A stretch of DNA of 64,000 nucleotides from an uncultured Lachnospiraceae bacterium (GTDB taxonomy: Bacteria; Bacillota; Clostridia; Lachnospirales; Lachnospiraceae): contig CABSCP010000002.1 of assembly GCA_902476265.1 (NCBI GenBank), forward strand, positions 62,001 to 126,000. Direction: 5' to 3'. Shown piece by piece: positions 52,916-63,449 of this stretch. Below the pieces are notes generated by a model. It did not search any database, was not told the origin of the DNA, and was given only the letters and a program-made list of their open reading frames with translations. Position 1 is the stretch's first letter; each line of letters opens with the position of its first letter. Both the position numbers and the translations under genes were made by a program.

Positions 52916-54397
52916 ATGGAAAAATCAGACGGAAAAAAATTCTGGGAAAGCGGTTTTGCCAGATCCAGGATCACAAGCGAAAAAGTTACCCTGCCGGAAA
53001 TTTTATTCGGCTATTTGATCGGCCCTTTTGGCGCGCTTTTATCCTCCGGAATTTTTACCAGTATTTTACAAAATTATTTTACGGATGTATTGAAACTGAA
53101 TCTGACCTTTTTATCCGCCCTACAGCTGGTGTCCACCGTCTTTATTATCGCGGCCAACCTGATTGTAGGACAGCTGATTGAACGGACAAAGTGTATGGCG
53201 GGAAAAGCCAGGCCGTGGATCCTGCTTTCGGCGCTGACGCTGTCCGTTTCGTCCACGCTGATGTTTATCGTACCCTTTCAGGGGACGTTGAAATATGTGT
53301 GGATCGCGGTGGCCTATCATTTGTTCTATGCGGTGGCATTCCCCATTTACAGTACGGCAAATTCCACCCTGGTTCCGGTTTCCACCAGAGACAGTGAAAA
53401 GAGAGGCACGCTGGCTTCTGCCGCAAACATCGCGGGACTGGCCGTAATGGGAGCGGGCTCCATGGTATTTCCCATTCTGGTATCCTTTGCGTTAAAGGAG
53501 GACCAAAACCTGTGGCTGCTGACCATGGTCGCCGTTGCGCTTTTTTCAGCCCTTGCCATTTATCTGCAGTATCGGTATACCCGGGAACGGGTGACGGAAG
53601 AGGGCAGGGACGAAGCGAAAGAAACAGGCGTAAAGTCACAGAGCGTTTCCTTAAAAAAACAGCTCAAAGCGGCGACCGGCGAGAAAATGTGGTGGATCAT
53701 CCTGCTGTTTTATCTTTCCTTTCAGTGGAGCGGGTCGCTCAAAAACGGATCCATGTCCTATTTCTGCAAGTGGGTGCTGGACAATACTTTTTTCGGGAGC
53801 GCCGACGCCTGGGGCGTATCCCAGTCTGTTTTAAGCATTATGGGAGCGGTGCCGATGGCGCTTGCCGCCGTTTTTGTAGTCCCCCTTTGCCATAAATTCG
53901 GGAAGCGGAAAGTCTGCATGGCGGGAATGCTCGTGGGCTGTGCAGGAGGTTTGGCCGCGCTTTTGGGAAACGGGGAAATCCTTCCGGTTGCCGCCGGAGT
54001 GGCCTTAAAGTGCCTGGGCTCCGCCCCTGCCTGCTATATGATACTGGCGATGCTGGCGGATGTGATCGATCATATTGAATACAAGACAGGGATCCGCACG
54101 GACGGGCTGACCATGTCCATTTACAGCTCCATTATGGTGGCGGGAACGCCCATCTGCAACGCCGTTTTCAGCGGGCTGCTCAAAGCCTGCCGCTATGACC
54201 AGACAGCGGACGTTGCCCTGGGAACCCTGGCCCAGACGGTCCAGGTGCAGCGGGTGATCACGGTCAGCTATATCGGAATAGAGACGGCAGCCTATCTGCT
54301 GTGCGCAGTGCTTCTGATTTTCTTTACGGTGGAAAAGAATCTGGCGCAGGAGCAAAAGGCCATTGCCGCCGGAAAAACAGGGGAAGAGCTTCCATAA
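52916..54397 (+). CDS. GPH-family glycoside/sodium symporter
   Basis: 493 residues with about 12 membrane helices and the GPH/MelB pattern: I-L-F-G-Y near residue 28, a G-K-A-R-P-W loop near 96 and S-T-A-N-S near 146. It imports a glycoside with sodium or protons. AAAGGAG precedes ATG 52916. It directly precedes GH2 and GH5 genes in the same direction with short gaps, so the three form an uptake-and-hydrolysis unit for a beta-linked oligosaccharide. Confidence 0.88.
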   Translation: MEKSDGKKFWESGFARSRITSEKVTLPEILFGYLIGPFGALLSSGIFTSILQNYFTDVLKLNLTFLSALQLVSTVFIIAANLIVGQLIERTKCMAGKARPWILLSALTLSVSSTLMFIVPFQGTLKYVWIAVAYHLFYAVAFPIYSTANSTLVPVSTRDSEKRGTLASAANIAGLAVMGAGSMVFPILVSFALKEDQNLWLLTMVAVALFSALAIYLQYRYTRERVTEEGRDEAKETGVKSQSVSLKKQLKAATGEKMWWIILLFYLSFQWSGSLKNGSMSYFCKWVLDNTFFGSADAWGVSQSVLSIMGAVPMALAAVFVVPLCHKFGKRKVCMAGMLVGCAGGLAALLGNGEILPVAAGVALKCLGSAPACYMILAMLADVIDHIEYKTGIRTDGLTMSIYSSIMVAGTPICNAVFSGLLKACRYDQTADVALGTLAQTVQVQRVITVSYIGIETAAYLLCAVLLIFFTVEKNLAQEQKAIAAGKTGEELP

Positions 54398-54422
54398 ACA
54401 AAAAAGAACAGGAAAAAAAGCG

Positions 54423-56780
54423 ATGAAAATTGATTTTTGCAACGGATGGACTTATCGCCGGACAGACAGGCCGGAACAAAAAAAACAGATCAGCGTGCCT
54501 CATGACGCCATGCTTTCCGAAGAGCGGAGGTTTGACAGCAGAGGCGGGAAAAATATCGGCTGGTATGAGGGCGCAGATTATCAATATGAAAAGGAATTTG
54601 AGGCGCCGGACATTTTTCCCAATCAGACGGTTTTTCTGGAATTTGAGGGCGTGTATCATGATGCGGAGCTGTTTTTGAACGGAAAGCAGGCGGGCCGCAT
54701 CGAATACGGATATCAGGATGAGTGGTTCTGCGTGGACGGACTTCTTCAAAAAGGGAAAAACCGGCTCACCGTCACGGTGCATAACAGCGCGCAGCCAAAC
54801 AGCAGATGGTACACCGGCACAGGCATCTACCGACCTGTTTTTCTCCATGTCCTTCCCGAAAAGCATTTTGAGAGGGGCAGCATCCGGATTACCACGGTGG
54901 ACTGGAAAAAGAGGAAAGTCAGGATCGATGCCCGGCTCAGCTGCCCGGGAGAAGCGGAATTTTGGATCATGGATGGAGAAAACTGCCTGACCGGCTGCAG
55001 GCTTACGGGCGACGGAGCGATTACCGTAGAAATGACGGCCAGCGGCGCAAAGCTGTGGAGCTGTGACTGTCCGAAGCGCTATACCCTGCGGGCGGTATTT
55101 GGGGAAGATGAGGTCCGGATCCCTTTTGGAATCCGGACGGTCACGGCAAACAGTGAGGAAGGCTTCTGTTTAAACGGAGAAAGAATCATACTGAAAGGCG
55201 CCTGCGTCCACCATGACAACGGGATTTTGGGCGCCTGCGCCTACCCGGATGCGGAGGCAAGAAAGGTGCGGATTCTGAAAAAAGCGGGGTATAATGCCCT
55301 GCGAAGCGCCCACAACCCCTGTTCCAAAGCTCTTCTGGATGCCTGTGACGCGGAAGGAATGCTGGTGATGGACGAATATGTGGATGTGTGGTACATTCAC
55401 AAAACGATGTATGATTATGCCGGCAGCGTGGAAGAAAATTATATCCGGGATCTTGCGGCCATGGTGCGAAAGGATTATAACCATCCTTCGGTGGTCCTGT
55501 ATTCTCTGGGAAACGAAGTGGCGGAGACCGGCGAAGAAAGAGGAATCAGCCTGTGCGGCAGGATGCGGGACTATCTCCATGATATAGACAATACAAGGCC
55601 CGTGACCTGCGGAGTGAATCTGTTTTTCAATTTTCTTTACTCCATGGGGTTTGGGGTATATTCGGATGAGAAGGCGCAAAAAACCCCCGAGAAGGAAGTG
55701 GGCAGCGCATTTTTCAATAAAATGGCAACCGTTTTGGGGGATTCCTTCATGAAATTTGGGGCCACCCTTCCCGGGTCTGATGCAAAGACAAGAGATTCCT
55801 ATTCGAAAATGGACATTGCAGGCTATAACTATGGGATTTGGAGATATGGCAGGGATGTGAAAAAATATCCGGACAGAGTGATCCTGGGGACGGAAACCTT
55901 TTGTGCGGACGCCGCCCTGTTCTGGAAACTGGCAAACCGCTATCCGGCGGTAATCGGCGATTTTGTCTGGCCGGGAATGTCCTACCACGGGGAGGTCCCT
56001 TACCGGGGCTGGGAAAAAAAGGACGGAAAGCCTGTTTTTGTCGGCAGCCCAAACTGGGCGGCGGCAGGAGGCGGACGGGTGGATCTAAACGGCAGGGAAT
56101 GGTCGGAGGCAGATTATACAAAGGTGGCATTCGGACAAAAGCAGATTGCCATCGGCGTGGTCCCCGTAAATCTGGCGGATGAAAAATTCGATATTTCCGC
56201 CTGGAATCTGACCTGTGCCATGGGAAGCTGGTCCTGGAACGGCTGTGAAGGAAAGAAAACCAGGGTGGAAGTATACGCCGGGGCGCATTTGGCGGAACTG
56301 TTTTTAAACGGAAGAAGTCTGGGAAGAAAAAAGCTGAAGAACTGCAGGTGTGTGTTCAACGTGACTTACCGGCCGGGAACGCTAAAAGCGGTAGCCTATA
56401 CAAAAGAAGGAAAAGTGAAAGCGGAGACGGCCCTCGTTTCGGCGGGAGAGGATACCAGGCTGACGGCAGAGGTGGAAGAAGGCACGAAAGAACTGTATTT
56501 TGTCAATCTGCGGTATACGGACGGAAACGGAATTCTCAAACCCCTGGCCCAGGGAGAAATCCATGTCGGCGTACAGGGAGGAGAACTGCTGGCGCTGGGA
56601 AGCGCAAGACCCTTAAATCCCAGAAGCTATCTGACAGACCGCACGGATGTCTATTACGGGGAGGCGCTGGCCGTCATCCGGCCGAAGGGCCCTGCAAAGC
56701 TGTATGCGGAAAGCCCCTATGGGACACAGGAAGTGCTTCTGGACAGGGATTGCAAAGATCCGGAAGGAAATAAGAGGTGA
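54423..56780 (+). CDS. GH2 beta-galactosidase-type enzyme
   Basis: 785 residues without signal peptide. A sugar-binding jelly roll (about 1-150) and an immunoglobulin-like domain (about 160-250) precede the TIM barrel (about 255-560), with acid/base E365 in S-L-G-N-E-V and nucleophile E491 in G-T-E-T-F. C-terminal beta domains (about 570-785) follow. The N-R-S-A-H-N-P-type loop reads L-R-S-A-H-N-P here. It cleaves a beta-galactoside, glucuronide or similar from the non-reducing end. ATG 54423 has AGGA upstream; a longer frame would overlap the transporter gene. Confidence 0.88.
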   Translation: MKIDFCNGWTYRRTDRPEQKKQISVPHDAMLSEERRFDSRGGKNIGWYEGADYQYEKEFEAPDIFPNQTVFLEFEGVYHDAELFLNGKQAGRIEYGYQDEWFCVDGLLQKGKNRLTVTVHNSAQPNSRWYTGTGIYRPVFLHVLPEKHFERGSIRITTVDWKKRKVRIDARLSCPGEAEFWIMDGENCLTGCRLTGDGAITVEMTASGAKLWSCDCPKRYTLRAVFGEDEVRIPFGIRTVTANSEEGFCLNGERIILKGACVHHDNGILGACAYPDAEARKVRILKKAGYNALRSAHNPCSKALLDACDAEGMLVMDEYVDVWYIHKTMYDYAGSVEENYIRDLAAMVRKDYNHPSVVLYSLGNEVAETGEERGISLCGRMRDYLHDIDNTRPVTCGVNLFFNFLYSMGFGVYSDEKAQKTPEKEVGSAFFNKMATVLGDSFMKFGATLPGSDAKTRDSYSKMDIAGYNYGIWRYGRDVKKYPDRVILGTETFCADAALFWKLANRYPAVIGDFVWPGMSYHGEVPYRGWEKKDGKPVFVGSPNWAAAGGGRVDLNGREWSEADYTKVAFGQKQIAIGVVPVNLADEKFDISAWNLTCAMGSWSWNGCEGKKTRVEVYAGAHLAELFLNGRSLGRKKLKNCRCVFNVTYRPGTLKAVAYTKEGKVKAETALVSAGEDTRLTAEVEEGTKELYFVNLRYTDGNGILKPLAQGEIHVGVQGGELLALGSARPLNPRSYLTDRTDVYYGEALAVIRPKGPAKLYAESPYGTQEVLLDRDCKDPEGNKR

Positions 56781-56785
56781 AATGT

Positions 56786-57898
56786 ATGAAGAAAATTGTC
56801 GGAACCAATCTGGGAAACTGGCTGGTATTGGAAAAATGGATGTCCCCGTCTGTTTTTGCGGGGACGGATGCGGAAGATGAGACATGGCTGGCAAGGCTGC
56901 TGCCCCGTGAGGAGCTGGAAAAAAGGATGGAAAAACACAGGGAAACCTATGTGACGGAGGAAGACTTTGCCCTGATCGCCTCCCACGGGGTGAATCTGGT
57001 GCGGATACCGGTTCCTTATTTTATATTCGGAGACAGGCCGCCCTTTATAGGCTGTATCGAATATCTTGACCGGGCTTTTGCATGGGCGCAGAAATACGGT
57101 TTAAAAGTGCTGATCGATCTGCATACGGTTCCGGGCAGCCAGAACGGTTATGATAACGGCGGCCTCACAGGGGTATGCAAATGGTGTAAGGATAAGGAAG
57201 AAGTGGACTTTGTGCTGACGGTTTTGGAGCGCCTTGCCAAACGCTACGCCTGTCATCCGGCGCTGTATGGAATCGAGACGCTCAATGAGCCCATCAGCCT
57301 CAGCGTATATCTGACTGCGCCGAGCACGGGGAAGGCGCGGGACAAAGAAGAAGCGAAAGGCTCCGGCCATGTGCCCATGCGGTTTTTGAAGGCTTTTTAT
57401 GAAGATGCCTACTGGGCAATGCGCAAGTATCTGGGGGAAGATAAGGTCATCGTATTCCATGATGGATTCCGCCTGGGACGTTGGGGGGCCTTTTTTCGGA
57501 AAAAAGGGATGCAGAATGTGATGCTGGATACCCATATTTATATTTTTGCCATGGAGAATTTTGTCCCCTTTCATGCAATGTGGGTTTACCGGGCCTATAT
57601 CCGGATAAACGCCTGGCTTTTAAAGCGTGTCAGCCGCCATATTCCGGTTGTGGTGGGAGAATGGTGCATAGCGAACCGGCGGGCGCAGAAACTGCTGAAT
57701 ACCCCGGGGGCGGAGGCGCAGTGCCGGAAAGCCTACAGGGAAGTGGCGGATTTACAGAAAAATGTCTGGGAGCAGACGGCGGGACATATTTACTGGAGTT
57801 ATCAGTTAGATCGGGACAAAAACAAAGCCTTTGCAGAACTGTGGAAAAACGGCTGGGATTTAAGCCGCTGCTGGCGCAATGACTGGATAAGCTTTTAA
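56786..57898 (+). CDS. GH5 exo-beta-glucanase-like enzyme
   Basis: 370 residues without signal peptide. GH5 marks: N-W-L-V-L-E-K-W-M near residue 12, L-V-R-I-P-V near 72, I-D-L-H near 108, acid/base E168 in L-N-E-P and nucleophile E292 in V-V-G-E-W. It resembles the GH5_9 exo-1,3-glucanase type. Working inside the cell next to a GPH transporter and a GH2, it probably finishes breakdown of an imported beta-glucan fragment. ATG 56786 with AGAGGTG upstream is preferred to the GTG at 56777. Confidence 0.85.
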   Translation: MKKIVGTNLGNWLVLEKWMSPSVFAGTDAEDETWLARLLPREELEKRMEKHRETYVTEEDFALIASHGVNLVRIPVPYFIFGDRPPFIGCIEYLDRAFAWAQKYGLKVLIDLHTVPGSQNGYDNGGLTGVCKWCKDKEEVDFVLTVLERLAKRYACHPALYGIETLNEPISLSVYLTAPSTGKARDKEEAKGSGHVPMRFLKAFYEDAYWAMRKYLGEDKVIVFHDGFRLGRWGAFFRKKGMQNVMLDTHIYIFAMENFVPFHAMWVYRAYIRINAWLLKRVSRHIPVVVGEWCIANRRAQKLLNTPGAEAQCRKAYREVADLQKNVWEQTAGHIYWSYQLDRDKNKAFAELWKNGWDLSRCWRNDWISF

Positions 57899-57937
57899 AC
57901 GAGCGGAATATTACCTGATGCAGAATCCTCAAAATTG

Positions 57938-57946
57938 TGTTATGAT
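57938..57946 (+). promoter_or_regulatory. Extended -10 promoter of the Wadjet operon
   Basis: TGTTATGAT, an extended -10, lies 68 bases before the jetA start, with no good -35. Confidence 0.45.
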
Positions 57947-58014
57947 AAATACTGCGCTTTTTCCCCCATTTCTTGCAGGAAAGGGCGCCTTACAACAAAG
58001 ACAGGACTGATCAG

Positions 58015-59421
58015 ATGATTTTAAAAAAGAAAATACCCAAGGACTTTTACAAACTATTCCGCACCCAGAACATGGAATATTACATGAGTTTTCTGGTGGA
58101 TTTATATGAAGCCAACAACGATGCCTATGCCTTTTGTGAACTCACCGATATAGAGTGCCGGGCCATTATCGCCGAAACCATCGCCCGGGTCAACATGGTC
58201 TGGTGGGAGGATGACACAGAGGAGACGGAGGAAGGAGGCTTTACCGGGTTAAGCCCTGCCGCCGTTTTGGACAGACTGGTGAAGTGGGGCTGGCTTTCCA
58301 GCGATTTTGATGAAAAATTAAACTGCTACATCATTACCTTTCCGGAGTACAGCCAGCTGTTTACAGAGCTCTTTGAAAAGCTGGGAAAAGAAGACGACAG
58401 CCGGGAGCGGGAAAGCATTCTCTCCATTTACAGCGCGCTGTATACCTACCATGCGGATGCAGAGAAAAACAACCATATTTTAAAAGGCGCGATTTCTGCT
58501 TCCAAAAGCCTGGGGCTGCTGCTTTCCAATATGCAGGACGGCATGCGGGCCTGGTTTGACGAGCTTTCCTCCCGGAAAAATTTTATCGGGATTCAGGAAG
58601 TGCTGGTGAAGGAATTGAACAACAGCGACAGTCAGAAATACGCCATTCTGACCACAACCGACAGCTTTTACCGCTATAAAGAGGCGGTGAAAGAGCTGAT
58701 CAGCGACATTTTAAACGACAATGAGCAAAAGAAGAATGAACTGCAAAGAAAAAGGAAGGGGATGGAAGAAGAATCCTTACAGGAAAAGCGGCTTTTGCGG
58801 GCGTTGGCTTTTTGCGAGGAAGCAGCGCAGCTGGTCTATCAGGTGGAACGGGAATTTGATCTGATTGAGAAAAAATATAATAAACTGATTGAGTTAAAGA
58901 CTGTGTTCGCAAGGCGGGCGCTGGCCCGGATCCACTATATTTTACAGGAAGGGGCCAACGATGAGGACAATACCATCGTGCTCATCAATCTTTTGAACCA
59001 AAGCCGGAAAAAAGAAGAAATCTTAGAGCAGCTGCTGGAGCGGATTAAATGCACGTCCCAGTTTGGCATGGTGTCGGATGACAGTTTTTACAACAGAAGA
59101 ACCCCCGTTGTCAATGCGTTTCTGCCGGTCACCATAGAGGACGCCGGGCAGACGGAAAAAGAGGAGATTGCAGACTTTGTTCCCAAACCCCTTTATACCC
59201 AAAAACAGCTGGCACAGTTTATGCGCAGAAATATGAAAAACGGGAAGTTTGTGGCGGATCAGGGAACCGTATCCGATATAGAGGACCTGGAAAAACTGCT
59301 GTTTTTATGGCAGGAAGCCACAGAAGACCGCCGGGAAGAGGACCGCATCAGGCTGGGAGAGGAAATCAGGGGCGAAAACGGCCTCACCTTTACCGGCTTT
59401 ACCATAGAGAAGGAGAAGTAA
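58015..59421 (+). CDS. jetA: Wadjet protein JetA
   Basis: 468 residues, mostly helical, with a winged-helix-like N-terminus (I-P-K-D-F-Y-K-L-F) and long coiled helices around residues 230-330. It matches the JetA/DUF5716 kind found with SMC-like ATPases, and corresponds to the MksF/kleisin role in a DNA loop-extruding complex. ATG 58015 follows AGGA at eight bases. It begins a four-gene run with overlaps between jetB, jetC and jetD, the classical Wadjet order. Wadjet detects and cuts foreign circular DNA such as plasmids. Confidence 0.82.
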   Translation: MILKKKIPKDFYKLFRTQNMEYYMSFLVDLYEANNDAYAFCELTDIECRAIIAETIARVNMVWWEDDTEETEEGGFTGLSPAAVLDRLVKWGWLSSDFDEKLNCYIITFPEYSQLFTELFEKLGKEDDSRERESILSIYSALYTYHADAEKNNHILKGAISASKSLGLLLSNMQDGMRAWFDELSSRKNFIGIQEVLVKELNNSDSQKYAILTTTDSFYRYKEAVKELISDILNDNEQKKNELQRKRKGMEEESLQEKRLLRALAFCEEAAQLVYQVEREFDLIEKKYNKLIELKTVFARRALARIHYILQEGANDEDNTIVLINLLNQSRKKEEILEQLLERIKCTSQFGMVSDDSFYNRRTPVVNAFLPVTIEDAGQTEKEEIADFVPKPLYTQKQLAQFMRRNMKNGKFVADQGTVSDIEDLEKLLFLWQEATEDRREEDRIRLGEEIRGENGLTFTGFTIEKEK

Positions 59422-59422
59422 T

Positions 59423-60088
59423 ATGTTTCAATATCTGGAAGCGCTTTCCCCCACAGAAGCAGAGGGAGTGAAAAAGACCATACAGGATCTGTTCCGCCAA
59501 ACCTGTATCCTGCAGGTGAAATATGACCCCGCTACGCTGACGGCGCGGGATAACCCCCGCTATCAGATCTGCGCCAGACACCGGGAATTTATCGCGGATT
59601 ATCTGGCGGTGTTAGGCTGCGAACTGGTGCACGATCCCCAGGATCAGATCTTTCGGATCACCGGGGAAGGCATCCCCGTTGAAAAAATGAGTCTGACCAC
59701 CACCAAACTGGTGATTTTGTTAAAGATGATTTATCGGGACAAGATCATGGGAGAAGGGTTAAACGCCACCGTCACCAATCTGGCGGAGATCCGGGAATAT
59801 GGGAAAAATACGAATCTGCTGCCGGGAAGGCTCACCGGACAGGAGTGGCAGGCAGCCTTAAACCTGATGAAAACCCATCAGATGATCGAGCTGCCGGGAG
59901 CCATTTTAAACGTGGAGGACCATACCCCCATTTATATTTACAGCACGGTGAATATTTTCTGTTCCGCGGCGGACATCAATCAGCTGGTGGAACGCTACCG
60001 GGAGGAAGTGGAAGAAATACTGGAACGAAAGGAGGAAGAGTCCGGTGAAACAGGCGAAGAAAATATTTACCAGGATGTGTCTGAATAA
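59423..60088 (+). CDS. jetB: Wadjet protein JetB (DUF4194)
   Basis: 221 residues of the DUF4194 type, corresponding to MksE/KITE subunits with tandem winged helices. The L-L-K-M-I-Y-R-D-K and L-P-G-R-L-T segments are seen, and the tail is glutamate-rich. One base separates it from jetA, and it overlaps jetC by 44 bases. It bridges the kleisin JetA and the ATPase JetC. Confidence 0.85.
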   Translation: MFQYLEALSPTEAEGVKKTIQDLFRQTCILQVKYDPATLTARDNPRYQICARHREFIADYLAVLGCELVHDPQDQIFRITGEGIPVEKMSLTTTKLVILLKMIYRDKIMGEGLNATVTNLAEIREYGKNTNLLPGRLTGQEWQAALNLMKTHQMIELPGAILNVEDHTPIYIYSTVNIFCSAADINQLVERYREEVEEILERKEEESGETGEENIYQDVSE

Positions 60089-63000
60089 CTGGGGCGGCAT
60101 CAACCATAAGATTCTGGAATTCAATGAATATGTGAACCTGTTTTCCGGGAAAAGCGGTTCGGGAAAATCCACCGTCATGGATGCCATCCAGGTCATTTTA
60201 TATGGAAGCTTTTCGCCCAGCTTTTTAAATAAGGCTGCGGACGATGCCAAAAACAGGAGAAGCGTGCTGAGTTATCTGAAAGGCGAGCAGAAGGACGGCT
60301 CCGCCAACCGGGAGGGGCAGGACTTCTGCTCGGAAATTGTTTTGGAACTGGAGGATACCGGCGCCCATCAGTTTTGCTGCATCGGAATCGCCTTTGAGGT
60401 GAGAAGAAATGATTCCGAAATCCGCAAGTTTGTCTATTTCAGCCATTCCGGAAAAATGCCGGAGCCCGGCTATCTGACGGCAGAGGGCTATCCCTATTCC
60501 AATCAGGATATCCGCAAACTGGTGGAAGAGCGGACGAAGTCTCGGGACAACCGGGGAAAGGTGGAAATCAACCGTATTTATCCTTCCAAAGAAGCGTATC
60601 TGGGCGCCCTGTATGACGCCATTTTGGGATATATTGACGGAAACCGTTTCATCACTATGGAAAAGAGCGCCATCGCGCTGAAGATGACCAACGGCACCGG
60701 CCAGTTCATCCGGGACTATATGTTCCCCAAAAGTGAAGGCGATACCATCGAAACCATCAGTCAACAGCTGGGCGCGTACCGGGATATCAAAGAAAAAATC
60801 GATGTGTTAAAAAAGAAAATTGACCTTTTATCCGGCATCCGGGATGCCGGGCAGGAACTTCTGCAGACCCGCACGGACATTCTGATGGCGGAGGCCATGA
60901 TCCGCTGCATCGATATTGAAGATCTGAAAAATAAAATTGCCTCCCTGGGAGAGGATAAAAGCCGCATTGAAGGCGAAATAGAGAAGCGCAACCGGGAAAA
61001 GAGCGGACTGGACCAGGTCATAGAAGGCGTGGAAAATGAGCTGATCCAGGTGAGCGCGGATTTAAAAAGCAGTGATCTGGGCAGCAAACAGGAGCATTTG
61101 AAGGAACTGGAAAAACGAAGCCGCATGCTGGCGGACAACAGCGGGCAGTGGCGAAAGATTGTGCAGGGGCTCATGCGCTGGGAAGAGGATGAAATCGTCA
61201 GCGATTATCTGAGCAACCCTCTTTTGCATATGCTGGACGCCTTCCGGAAGGGAGCGGTGACACAGGAGCAGTGCAGTGAGTTCCACCGCCGGATCGAAGC
61301 GGAAAAAGAGAACATTGAGGAAGAATATGAAGCTTACAGCGAACAGCGCAGAGAGCTGACCAGGGAGTTAAAGGAAAAACAGAAGCTGGTTGACGATATG
61401 AAAAACAACCGCAAATCCTACAGCGATACCCTGCGCCAGGCAAGGAAAGCGCTGGAGGAAAGGCTTTCCGTGATCTATCATGGAACGGTCCATGTGAACA
61501 TTCTGGCAGACCTGTTTGATGTGGAGGAAGAAGAGTGGAAAAACGCCATTGAAGGCCGGATGGGGAGGCTGAAGCTTTCGCTGATCACGGAGCCTAAAGC
61601 AGCCCATGATGCCGCCGTGATTTTCCGGGAAATGAAGCAGTTTGAAGAAGTGGAGCTGATCAATTCCGCGGCGGTTTTGGAAAGCGCCCCTGCAGCCAAA
61701 GAGAATTCCCTTTATGAAGCGGTGCGCGCGAAAGAACCCTATGTGGATGCCTGCCTGAAGCGTTATCTGGGCAACATCATCAAGTGCCGCTCAGTGGAAG
61801 AGTTGGAGCAGGTGCGCGACGGGGTGACGCCTGACTGCTATTCCTACAGCAACTTCATATTCCGGCATCTGCGCAAAAAATCCTATACGGTGGAGGCCTG
61901 CATCGGCAGCAAGGTATCCAAAGCCCGGCTGAAGGAATATGAAGCGGATGTAGAGCGCCTGAAAAAGGAACTGACTCAGGCGGCGCGCATGGCGGACGGC
62001 CTGAAGGCGGCCCGTGATTTTGAATGCCTGAAAGATGATCCGGCCTACCTGGAGCGGCTGTCGGAATCTGCCGGGGAGCTGGAAAGAGTCCTTTCGGAAA
62101 AGGAAGAACTGAAAAAAGTGATCCAAACGCTCAAAGAAGGCAAGTACCGGGAACTGGAAGAAAGGGAACAAAGCCTTCGGCAGAAGCGGGACAGTCTCCA
62201 TGAAAGCCGGGAAAAACTGCAGCAGCACATCATAGAGCAGGTGGGAAATCATGAACGGATCAACGGAGAATTAAAGACCAAAAGCGAGACGCTCAAAGAC
62301 TGGCTGCTTGGCTATACGGAAAATGAAGCCATTGCTTCCAAGGTGCGGGAAGTCCTGAAAAAACGTTCCGGGCAGGCGGTAAAGACGCAGAAAAACGAGG
62401 AAATTGAAGCGCTCAGGATCAAAGAGGAGAAGCAGACGAACGATCTGGGAAAAGCCAGAAACGCTTATATCCTGCAGTTTCCTTCCAGCGGCTTTTCGGG
62501 GACGGAAAAATCCAACGAAGGGTATGAACGGCTGCTGGAGCAGTATCTGCAGGATTATGAGCCAAAATACCGGGCGGAATTTGAAAAGCAGTGTGACCTG
62601 ATCTATCAGAGCCTGAGAGAAAATGTGATCGCCACCATTCACGGGGATATCAAGGCGGCCAGACGCCATGCCCATGAAATCAACCGGCTTTTGAAAAAGA
62701 CCAATTTCTCGGACAGCACCTATCAGATCAAGATCGAACCGGCCAGAAATGAAAACGGTCAGTTCTATGAAATGTTGATGGCCGAGGAACTGGACAGTAA
62801 AAATCTGGATAACGGCGGTTTTGAGGGGCAGCTTTCCCTGGGAGAGGACAGTTTCTATCAGAAATACGAACAGAAAATCAAACTGCTGACGGATAAGTTC
62901 ATGCCGGTTTCCGGGCAGGACGAACAGGAGCAGCTGAAACGCCGCCGGGAGATGGAGCAGTATGCGGACTACCGCAATTACCTCTCCTTTTCCATGTATG

Positions 63001-63449
63001 AGCAGGTCACCGATGCCGACGGCAATGTGATCCGGGAAAATTTCGTGGACGATATGGCCGGCAGGGATTCCGGAGGCGAAGGGCAGAACCCGAAATATGT
63101 AGCGCTGCTGGCAGGTTTTGCCATGCTCTACATGCAGCAGACCAACCGGGATTCCAAGATCAAGCTGGTGCTTTTGGACGAGGCATTTTCCAAAATGGAC
63201 CAGGAGCGCAGCGCGGTCTGCTTAAAATACGCCCGGAAAATGGATTTACAGCTGATCGTCTGCGTGCCGGACGAAAGACTGCAGTCCCTGATCCGCAATG
63301 TGGACTGTGTGTACGGCTTTCGGCGTCATCACAATCAGATCACCATGATGCACATCGACAAAGGAAGGTATCTGGAGCTTTTGGAAGGAAGCGAAGAAGA
63401 TGGAAAAGAAGCGGAAGCCGAAAATGACGCTGGGCCTGTGGCTGATTGA
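60045..63449 (+). CDS. jetC: Wadjet SMC-like ATPase JetC
   Basis: 1134 residues. Walker A G-K-S-G-S-G-K-S (35-42) lies near the N-terminus. Long coiled coils (about 280-480 and 640-860) surround a hinge-like centre (about 480-600). The ABC signature region holds G-G-E-G-Q, and Walker B L-V-L-L-D-E has D1045/E1046. This is the motor that extrudes DNA. The start is a GTG at 60045 with AAAGGAGG at nine bases, inside jetB. It overlaps jetD by 50 bases. Confidence 0.9.
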   Translation: MKQAKKIFTRMCLNNWGGINHKILEFNEYVNLFSGKSGSGKSTVMDAIQVILYGSFSPSFLNKAADDAKNRRSVLSYLKGEQKDGSANREGQDFCSEIVLELEDTGAHQFCCIGIAFEVRRNDSEIRKFVYFSHSGKMPEPGYLTAEGYPYSNQDIRKLVEERTKSRDNRGKVEINRIYPSKEAYLGALYDAILGYIDGNRFITMEKSAIALKMTNGTGQFIRDYMFPKSEGDTIETISQQLGAYRDIKEKIDVLKKKIDLLSGIRDAGQELLQTRTDILMAEAMIRCIDIEDLKNKIASLGEDKSRIEGEIEKRNREKSGLDQVIEGVENELIQVSADLKSSDLGSKQEHLKELEKRSRMLADNSGQWRKIVQGLMRWEEDEIVSDYLSNPLLHMLDAFRKGAVTQEQCSEFHRRIEAEKENIEEEYEAYSEQRRELTRELKEKQKLVDDMKNNRKSYSDTLRQARKALEERLSVIYHGTVHVNILADLFDVEEEEWKNAIEGRMGRLKLSLITEPKAAHDAAVIFREMKQFEEVELINSAAVLESAPAAKENSLYEAVRAKEPYVDACLKRYLGNIIKCRSVEELEQVRDGVTPDCYSYSNFIFRHLRKKSYTVEACIGSKVSKARLKEYEADVERLKKELTQAARMADGLKAARDFECLKDDPAYLERLSESAGELERVLSEKEELKKVIQTLKEGKYRELEEREQSLRQKRDSLHESREKLQQHIIEQVGNHERINGELKTKSETLKDWLLGYTENEAIASKVREVLKKRSGQAVKTQKNEEIEALRIKEEKQTNDLGKARNAYILQFPSSGFSGTEKSNEGYERLLEQYLQDYEPKYRAEFEKQCDLIYQSLRENVIATIHGDIKAARRHAHEINRLLKKTNFSDSTYQIKIEPARNENGQFYEMLMAEELDSKNLDNGGFEGQLSLGEDSFYQKYEQKIKLLTDKFMPVSGQDEQEQLKRRREMEQYADYRNYLSFSMYEQVTDADGNVIRENFVDDMAGRDSGGEGQNPKYVALLAGFAMLYMQQTNRDSKIKLVLLDEAFSKMDQERSAVCLKYARKMDLQLIVCVPDERLQSLIRNVDCVYGFRRHHNQITMMHIDKGRYLELLEGSEEDGKEAEAENDAGPVAD

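Noticed and set aside
54324..54866. Minus-strand ORF at the transporter/GH2 junction
   Set aside because: Antisense shadow of two clear genes without a start signal.
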